Source: UBA6136 sp964344495 (GTDB lineage: Bacteria; Pseudomonadota; Gammaproteobacteria; Methylococcales; Methylococcaceae). Taken from it: a stretch of DNA of 12,327 nucleotides. Of this stretch, positions 7,583 through 12,327 are shown piece after piece. The notes under the pieces were generated by a model that was not told the DNA's origin, did no database searches, and worked only from the letters and a program-made list of their open reading frames with translations. The position numbers were made by a program, and so were the translations under genes. Each line of letters starts with the position of its first letter. Position 1 is the first letter of the stretch. The stretch is taken from NCBI GenBank assembly GCA_964344495.1, contig CAYFNI010000069.1, positions 1 to 12,327 on the forward strand, written 5' to 3'.

Positions 7583-7784
7583 GGAAGCTCGTGTCGGTTG
7601 TACAAAATCAGAGTGGCCGCCGCTCCGCAGGCGCGGGCCTGTCGATCCTAGTGGGGGTGCCGTCATACTTTTCATGGGGCGGGCGCGAGTTTACCCGAGA
7701 TTGAGGCTGCCGTCGGCTTGGGAAATGCGCCGGTTGCATGACCGTAGAATCGCTGTGTCTGGGAATGCGGGCTCAGGCCGGGTC
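7583..7784. other. gspF-gspG spacer, possible internal promoter region
   Basis: This 202-bp stretch between the gspF stop and the chosen gspG start holds no gene that I can support. Part of it is open in the gspG frame up to an ATG at 7675, but the encoded residues are unlike a prepilin leader. On the minus strand there is a TAAACT hexamer with CCGACG 17 bp upstream, a weak sigma-70 match, so a promoter is possible and not shown. I see no convincing hairpin plus T-run. Confidence 0.4.
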
Positions 7785-8999
7785 TCAGAAGGCCAGATCA
7801 TTGACGCTGAGAATCGCCATCAGGATGGAGATGATGATGCCTCCAATCATGATGCCAAGGCCCACGATCAGCACCGGCTCCAGCAAGGCCAGCAGCCGCT
7901 GGATCGAGATCTTGATTTCCTTGTCGTACGTGGTGGCCACCCGGTCCAGCATCTCCGGCAATTGGGCGGATTCTTCGCCCAGCTTGATCATCTGCATGGC
8001 CAACGAGGGAAAGATGCCCGCCTCCATCAGCGGCGCCGTCAGGCCGCCGCCTTCCTTGAGACTGCCGATCGCCAGGTCCAGCTTCTGGGCGACCAGCCGG
8101 TTGTCCAGCGTATCCTTGACGATCGACAAGGCGCCCAGCAGGGGCACGCCGTTGGTCAGCAGGGTCGCCAGCGTGCGGCTGAAGCTGGCCACTTGAAATT
8201 TCAGGATCAGGTCTCCGAACAGGGGCAGGCGCAGCATCCAGCCGTCCCACACCAGTCGCCGGAGCGGATCGCTGCGCTGGTAGCGTACCCAGGCGCTGAC
8301 CACGGCGATGACCGGAATGGCGGTCCACCAGTATGAACGGATGGCATCGGCCGCGCCGACGACAATCTGGGTCGGCACCGGCAGCTCCTTGCCGGCGCTG
8401 TCGAACATTTCGGTGAATTGTGGCACCACGAAGGTTAACAGCAGCAGCAAGGAACCCACTGCCATGACGACGAGGATGATCGGATAGATCATGGCCGTGG
8501 TGACTGTGTCCTTGAGTTCCTTGGAGCGGTCGAGGTACTGGGTCAGCCGGCCCAGGACTTCCTCCAGCGCCCCGCCGGCCTCGCCGGCCCGGATCAGGTT
8601 CAGGTAAAAGCGGGAGAATAACGGACCTTGCGCTTCCAGGGCATCGGACAGTTGGGCGCCGCCTTTGATCTTCTCCAGAATCTTGGCGATCATGGCGTTA
8701 AAGTCCGGTTCCGACGCGGTCAGTTCCAGCAGGACGGACAGGGCGCGGTCCAGCGGCAGGCCGGCCTCGATCAGGGTCAGCAGCTCGCGGGTGAACAGGG
8801 TCAGCTGCTTGTGCGATACCCGGACCCCGCGCTTGCCCGGCCGCAGGAAGCTGAACGGACTGGCAGTGGCGGAAATCCGGATCGGCAGCAGGCCTTCTTC
8901 CTGCAGGGCCAGTACCAGCGCGCTTTCGCTCGCAGCCTCGCGTTCTTCCTCGAGAGTCTCGCCGTCGCGATTGACTGCCTTGATGTGAAACGTAGGCAT
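7785..8999 (-). CDS. gspF: T2SS inner-membrane platform protein GspF
   Basis: Polytopic inner-membrane protein thought to couple GspE ATP hydrolysis to pseudopilus assembly. It has 404 residues from the ATG at 8999, the usual size. Two homologous helical T2SSF domains lie at about 68-190 and 271-393. Membrane segments are at about 168-193 (AMIYPIILVVMAVGSLLLLL), 224-238 and 370-397. Family motifs include FTRELLTLIEAGLPLDRAL (69-87), AMIYPIIL and the repeat SFSRTLATLLTNGVPLLGAL (272-291). A TTG at 9008, three codons upstream in frame, is an alternative start. Neither has a strong ribosome site. The gene follows the gspE stop by 13 nt, so it is surely co-transcribed with it. Confidence 0.96.
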   Translation of the reverse strand: MPTFHIKAVNRDGETLEEEREAASESALVLALQEEGLLPIRISATASPFSFLRPGKRGVRVSHKQLTLFTRELLTLIEAGLPLDRALSVLLELTASEPDFNAMIAKILEKIKGGAQLSDALEAQGPLFSRFYLNLIRAGEAGGALEEVLGRLTQYLDRSKELKDTVTTAMIYPIILVVMAVGSLLLLLTFVVPQFTEMFDSAGKELPVPTQIVVGAADAIRSYWWTAIPVIAVVSAWVRYQRSDPLRRLVWDGWMLRLPLFGDLILKFQVASFSRTLATLLTNGVPLLGALSIVKDTLDNRLVAQKLDLAIGSLKEGGGLTAPLMEAGIFPSLAMQMIKLGEESAQLPEMLDRVATTYDKEIKISIQRLLALLEPVLIVGLGIMIGGIIISILMAILSVNDLAF

Positions 9000-9012
9000 G
9001 GTCGGCAAAGAC

Positions 9013-10716
9013 TCAGGAATCGGACGTCACGCGCAATACTTCCTCGACCGTAGTCAGGCCTTGCATCGACTTGCGGATACCGTCCTCGTACATGGTCTGC
9101 ATGCCTTCGAGCAGGGCCTGCTCTTCCAGTTTCCGCGCCGGCGCGTTGGCTATCACCAGTCGGCGGATGTCATCGCTCATGACCAGCAGTTCGGTAATGG
9201 CCAGGCGGCCCTTGTAGCCGGTGCCGTCGCAGGCATCGCAGCCTTTCGGGCGGTAAAGGTAGAGGTCCCGTTCGTCGCTGTAGTTCCACAGCTTGAGTTC
9301 CGCCGCCATCTCGGGCATCGGTTCAAACGCCTCGCGGCAGTGCGGGCAGAGGCGGCGGACCAGCCGCTGGCCGAGGATGCCGTTGACGGTCGAGGTGATC
9401 AAATAGTCTTCGAGCCCCATGTCGAGCAGGCGCGTGACGCCGCCGGCGGCATCGTTGGTGTGCAGGGTCGATAGCACCAGATGCCCGGTCAGTGCCGACT
9501 GCACGGCGATACGGGCGGTCTCGATGTCACGCATTTCGCCGATCATGATGACGTCCGGGTCCTGACGCACGATCGACCGCAGGGCTGAGGCAAAGGTCAG
9601 ACCGATCGAGGCTTTGGTCTGAATCTGGTTGACGCCCTCCAGCTGATATTCGACCGGATCTTCGACGGTGATGATCTTGCGGTCGGGTGTATTGATCTTG
9701 TGCAGGGCGGTATACAACGAGGTGCTCTTGCCGCTGCCGGTCGGGCCGGTGATGAGGATGATGCCGTGCGGCTGCTGCAGAACGCCCAGAAAGCGCTGTA
9801 ACGACTCGCCCTCGAACCCGAGGGTGGCAAAATCGAACTTGATGCTCTCCTTGTGCAGCAGGCGGATGACCACGCTTTCGCCGTGCATGGTCGGGACCGT
9901 CGAGACACGCAGATCCAGTTCCTTGCCCTGCACCTGCAGCTTGATGCGCCCATCCTGCGGCAAGCGCCGTTCGGCGATGTTGAGCTTGGACATGATCTTG
10001 ATGCGCGAGATGACCGCCGCGGTGGACCGGACCGGGGGCGATTCGATCTCCCGCAACACCCCGTCGACCCGCAGTCGAACCTTCAGGGTCTGCTCAAAGG
10101 GTTCGACGTGAATATCCGAAGCCCGCATTTCCACCGCCCGCTGCATGATCAGGTTGACCATGCGTATCACCGGCGCTTCCGAGGCGAGATCCTTGAGGTG
10201 TTCGACATCGGCCTCGTTGATGTCGTCATCGGCGCCGAAGGTGTCGCTGATTTCACCCATCAGGGACTTGCCCGGTCCGAGTTGGGTTTCCAGTGCCCGG
10301 TCGATTTCCGTGCCCAGACCGACGCGGGCGGAGACCGGCCGGTCACAGGCGAGCGCGAGGGCGTCCAGAAGCGGCTGGTCGAAGGGATCGGTGACGGCGA
10401 CGACGATGCCCGCGTCATCGGCTGCGAGGCCTACCAGATGATTTTCCTTGAGGAACCGGATCGAGAGAGTGTCGGGCAGGGGCGAGGTGTCGGGGTAGTC
10501 GTCCGGCGCCACCAGCGGGCAGCCGCTGACGTCGGCGAGGATCTCGGCCGTGTCGCGTTCGGACAGGATCCCCAGTTTGACCAGCATGCCGGGGATCCGG
10601 GTGTCGTCCGTCTGGGCGGCGAGCTTGTGGGCGCGCACGATGTCCGATTCGCGCAGCTTGCCACGGGCGACCAGCGCATCCGTGAACCGCAGGTAACGGC
10701 TGGATGCCGTGTCCAT
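9013..10716 (-). CDS. gspE: T2SS cytoplasmic ATPase GspE
   Basis: Hexameric secretion ATPase that powers the pseudopilus from the cytoplasm. From the ATG at 10716 it has 567 residues. The N-terminal T2SSE_N domain (about 8-145) binds GspL. A linker leads to the N2E domain with RASDIHVEPFEQTLKVRLRV (198-217). The catalytic core shows Walker A GPTGSGKS (324-331), the Asp box VEDPVEYQ (351-358), Walker B DPDVIMIGEMRD (386-397, Glu394) and the His box GHLVLSTLHTND (411-422). A zinc tetracysteine (CPHC 457-460, CDAC 493-496) separates it from the C-terminal helices. The frame is open to ATGs at 10827 and 10908, adding 37 or 64 residues of Ala/Pro-rich sequence without family resemblance. None of the starts has a strong ribosome site, so the start is tentative and the function is not. 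Confidence 0.97.
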   Translation of the reverse strand: MDTASSRYLRFTDALVARGKLRESDIVRAHKLAAQTDDTRIPGMLVKLGILSERDTAEILADVSGCPLVAPDDYPDTSPLPDTLSIRFLKENHLVGLAADDAGIVVAVTDPFDQPLLDALALACDRPVSARVGLGTEIDRALETQLGPGKSLMGEISDTFGADDDINEADVEHLKDLASEAPVIRMVNLIMQRAVEMRASDIHVEPFEQTLKVRLRVDGVLREIESPPVRSTAAVISRIKIMSKLNIAERRLPQDGRIKLQVQGKELDLRVSTVPTMHGESVVIRLLHKESIKFDFATLGFEGESLQRFLGVLQQPHGIILITGPTGSGKSTSLYTALHKINTPDRKIITVEDPVEYQLEGVNQIQTKASIGLTFASALRSIVRQDPDVIMIGEMRDIETARIAVQSALTGHLVLSTLHTNDAAGGVTRLLDMGLEDYLITSTVNGILGQRLVRRLCPHCREAFEPMPEMAAELKLWNYSDERDLYLYRPKGCDACDGTGYKGRLAITELLVMSDDIRRLVIANAPARKLEEQALLEGMQTMYEDGIRKSMQGLTTVEEVLRVTSDS

Positions 10717-10850
10717 GTCGGGCGAAGGTTCTGTGGACGGGGAGTCCTTCAATGCGGCAGCCAAAGCGTATCTCGGTGCGTTCGGGGCGACGGTGGTTTC
10801 GGGGCCGACACGACCGGCCCGCTGCATGGGGAGAGTGTACACCAAAGCCC

Positions 10851-10864
10851 CGGCAGCACTGCCG
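10851..10864. repeat. Short perfect inverted repeat in the gspE-lpxD region
   Basis: CGGCAG and CTGCCG face each other across 2 bp. The arms are exact complements. There is no following T-run, so an operator-like role is more likely than termination, but function is unknown. Confidence 0.5.
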
Positions 10865-10866
10865 CT

Positions 10867-10882
10867 TACGCAAGCGTGCGTA
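10867..10882. repeat. Short perfect inverted repeat in the gspE-lpxD region
   Basis: TACGCA and TGCGTA face each other across AGCG, a perfect 6-bp-arm repeat, only 2 bp from the neighbouring repeat at 10851-10864. It lies about 20 bp upstream of the candidate lpxD -35 element, a place where a regulator could bind. Function is not shown. Confidence 0.5.
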
Positions 10883-10901
10883 GTCGGGGCGCCGCAGTGA
10901 A

Positions 10902-10931
10902 GTAACATCCGTCGCCACCATCCGCTATGAT
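10902..10931 (+). promoter_or_regulatory. Candidate sigma-70 promoter for lpxD
   Basis: GTAACA (10902-10907, four of six matches to TTGACA) is followed by an 18-bp spacer and TATGAT (10926-10931, five of six matches to TATAAT). Transcription would start near 10938 and leave a leader of about 23 nt before the lpxD ATG. Confidence 0.35.
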
Positions 10932-10960
10932 GACCCTATCAACCCCAGCGAATTGCCGAC

Positions 10961-12016
10961 ATGAACCTGCTGCCTTCCGAGATTCTCGATCGTTTTGCCC
11001 ATCAGGGCTTGCTGACTGGCCGTTCCGGCCCGGATCATCCGATCACGCGACTGTCCCCGATTGAGGAATGTCAGCCGGGTGATCTGGTCTTCATCGATCA
11101 CACCAAATACCTGACTCAGGTCCGCGAGCAGAAACCGGCCGCCGTGGTGACGACCGAGGCGATTGCCGCCGACTTGACTGATCTGCCGGATCTCGCCGTG
11201 CTGATGGCGCCGAATGTGCGTCTGGCCATGGCCATTCTCAAGCAGACCTATGCCGACCGTGACGTGCGTGCCAGCGAGTGGCCCCGCATCCACCCGTCGG
11301 CCGTCATCCACGAGAGCGTGCACGTGCCGGACGATGTGCTGATCGGGCCGGGTGTCGTGGTGGGCCGGGATGTGCGTCTGGGTGAGCGCGTGGTGCTGAT
11401 GCCGAATGTGGTGATCGAACACGACGCCGTGATCGGTGCCGGCGCGGTGTTGCACCCGGGGTGCGTGGTTGGCTATGGCTGCATGATCGGTGCCGAGGTC
11501 ATCCTCAAGGCCGGCTGCGTGATCGGCTCGGAAGGCTTCGGATTCGCGCAGGACGAGCGGCGGCGCAACTACCGGATTCCACACACGGGCACCGTCATCA
11601 TCGGTGATCGGGTCGTGATCGGCGCCAATACCAACATCGACCGCGGCACCTATGGCGCTACGCAGGTGCAGGCTGGTGCCGTTATCGACGCCATGTGCCA
11701 TCTCGGTCACAACGTCGAGATCGGCGAAGACAGTATCCTGTGTGCCCATACCGGGCTGTCGGGTTCGACCAAGTTTGGCAAACGCGTCATTGCCTCAGGT
11801 CAGACGGGTTCGCTCGACCATGTGACTGTCCCGGACAACACCGTCCTGCTGCACCGGGCGGGTCTCAACAACAGCATCAAGGAGCCGGGCATGTATGCCG
11901 GCGGTCCGGTACAGCCCCTGCAGCAGTACCTGAAGAACATGGCGGTCATGCCCAAGCTCCACGAAATGTGGACGCGCCTCAAGGCGCTGGAGAAGAAAGT
12001 GGGGCAGCTGGGTTGA
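10961..12016 (+). CDS. lpxD: UDP-3-O-acylglucosamine N-acyltransferase, LpxD family
   Basis: Lipid A biosynthesis acyltransferase that adds a hydroxyacyl chain from acyl-ACP to the 2-amino group of UDP-3-O-acylglucosamine in the cytoplasm. It has 351 residues, close to the roughly 340 of E. coli LpxD. An N-terminal uridine-binding domain (1-105; PGDLVFIDHTKYL, 39-51) is followed by a left-handed beta helix of hexapeptide repeats (about 108-295) and a C-terminal helix ending RLKALEKKVGQ. Family motifs are GSEGFGFAQD (189-198), GANTNIDRGTYG (221-232), GHNVEIG with the presumed catalytic His250, and GQTGSLDH with His287. The motif usually reading IAHN is LGHN here. It stands alone, divergent from the T2SS and outside the usual bamA-skp-lpxD-fabZ-lpxA cluster, so it may be a second copy. 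The ATG has only a weak ribosome site. The length and domains are intact. Confidence 0.93.
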   Translation: MNLLPSEILDRFAHQGLLTGRSGPDHPITRLSPIEECQPGDLVFIDHTKYLTQVREQKPAAVVTTEAIAADLTDLPDLAVLMAPNVRLAMAILKQTYADRDVRASEWPRIHPSAVIHESVHVPDDVLIGPGVVVGRDVRLGERVVLMPNVVIEHDAVIGAGAVLHPGCVVGYGCMIGAEVILKAGCVIGSEGFGFAQDERRRNYRIPHTGTVIIGDRVVIGANTNIDRGTYGATQVQAGAVIDAMCHLGHNVEIGEDSILCAHTGLSGSTKFGKRVIASGQTGSLDHVTVPDNTVLLHRAGLNNSIKEPGMYAGGPVQPLQQYLKNMAVMPKLHEMWTRLKALEKKVGQLG

Positions 12017-12141
12017 GATCCTGACCGAGGGACCCGGGGGCGCTGCTTCTCCCTGTGTCCGGCGGTCGATCGATTGCCGCAGTCTTGCCCTTCGCCTTGG
12101 CCCATCGACCCGCTCGGGGGTTCCGTTTCGTTAACTCCTGA

Positions 12142-12327
12142 ATGTCGCTCCCCGGTGTCCTGATGCTGGATATTTTTGCCTACATTTTTGCCGGTCTGGG
12201 GCTCTTTTTTATCGGAGTCAAGGGACTGGGGACGAACCTCAGGCACATGACCGGAAAGCGATTCCGGAGCCTGGTCGCCCGGGCGACCGGCCATCCGGTC
12301 ACGTCGGTATTGGTGGGGATCATCTCC
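12142..12327 (+). CDS. Na+/phosphate symporter family protein, 5' part only
   Basis: The first 62 residues of a membrane protein that runs off the right edge. After MSLPGVL comes MLDIFAYIFAGLGLFFIGVK, a hydrophobic segment with the glycine pattern GLGLFFIGVKGLGTNL, then a basic loop (MTGKRFRSLVARATGHP) and the start of a second hydrophobic stretch (VTSVLVGIIS). This layout is typical of the N-terminal repeat of Na/Pi cotransporters (PF02690, NptA/YjbB type), which move phosphate with sodium across the inner membrane. The ATG at 12142 directly follows an in-frame stop; the ATG at 12163 is an equally good start. It lies 125 bp after lpxD, in which I see no strong promoter or terminator. Some family members carry a C-terminal PhoU-like domain; this cannot be seen here. 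Confidence 0.8.
   Translation, partial: MSLPGVLMLDIFAYIFAGLGLFFIGVKGLGTNLRHMTGKRFRSLVARATGHPVTSVLVGIIS

Larger units (their letters stand above)
10717..10960. promoter_or_regulatory. Divergent control region between gspE and lpxD
   Basis: The two transcription units start back to back here, so promoters for both should lie in this stretch. It contains two perfect 6-bp-arm inverted repeats and an 8-bp palindrome GTGTACAC (10835-10842). A plausible sigma-70 promoter faces lpxD. I could not find a good -35/-10 pair facing gspE. If GspE really starts at 10908 most of this region would be coding and only about 50 bp would remain. Confidence 0.6.

Noticed and set aside
9853..10905. 350-codon open frame on the plus strand opposite gspE
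   Set aside because: It is antisense to a gene with all GspE motifs. High GC makes long antisense frames common, and its product has no domain pattern that I recognise.
10925..11749. 274-codon His/Asp-rich open frame opposite lpxD
   Set aside because: The repetitive His/Asp content is the mirror of the hexapeptide repeat codons of LpxD on the other strand.
12017..12141. Possible terminator or regulatory site between lpxD and the symporter gene
   Set aside because: It contains an 8-bp palindrome TCGATCGA and a short CCCG/CGGG pair, but no stable stem followed by a T-run.
12182..12213. T-runs (ATTTTT and CTTTTTT) as terminator tails
   Set aside because: They lie inside the coding start of the symporter, encoding Phe-rich membrane residues, and have no preceding stem.
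1..12327. CRISPR arrays, tRNA/rRNA genes, insertion sequences, phage genes
   Set aside because: No regularly spaced direct repeats, RNA gene sequence, transposase motif or terminal inverted repeat was seen by eye.

Overview
The window holds a nearly complete type II secretion system (T2SS) locus on the minus strand, and next to it, on the plus strand, an lpxD-family gene and the start of a Na+/phosphate symporter gene. The DNA is GC-rich and coding is dense, with many 4-nt or short overlaps. The T2SS gene order is E-F-G-H-I-J-K-L-M-N-D. From memory this is the order of the xps cluster of Xanthomonas. It differs from the C-D-E-F... order of enteric, Vibrio and Pseudomonas xcp loci. Together with a lipid A (LpxD) gene, this suggests a high-GC gammaproteobacterium or a close relative with an outer membrane. 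The genus cannot be named from the sequence.

Layout, in the direction of transcription on the minus strand: gspE (ATPase, about 10716-9013), gspF (inner-membrane platform, 8999-7785), a 202-bp gap, gspG (major pseudopilin, 7582-7133), gspH, gspI, gspJ and gspK (minor pseudopilins, 7136-4589), gspL and gspM (assembly platform, 4541-2858), gspN (PDZ-less GspC-like connector, 2861-2130), a 132-bp gap, then gspD (lipoprotein secretin, 1997 to beyond the left edge). No prepilin peptidase (gspO/pilD) and no canonical PDZ-bearing gspC are in the window.

How the parts work together (family knowledge): GspE hydrolyses ATP on the cytoplasmic face. It is held by GspL/GspM and works through GspF to assemble the GspG pseudopilus, primed by the H-I-J-K tip. 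GspN links the inner-membrane platform to the N domains of GspD, which forms the outer-membrane channel. All five pseudopilins keep the Gly cleavage site. GspG, H, I and J have Glu at +5 and GspK lacks it, as expected for its tip position.

On the plus strand, lpxD (10961-12016) is divergent from gspE across a region with two perfect short inverted repeats. It is not in the usual bamA-skp-lpxD-fabZ-lpxA setting, so it may be a second, accessory LpxD. A 125-bp spacer follows, in which I see no convincing terminator, and then the first 62 codons of a Na+/Pi symporter-family protein run off the right edge.

I see no CRISPR, tRNA, rRNA, IS element or phage gene. The T2SS itself is a described system. 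The points worth a second look are variations on it: the long Gly/Ser insert in GspD, the Pro-rich/acidic tail of GspN, the long GspH leader, unusual start sites and the orphan lpxD.
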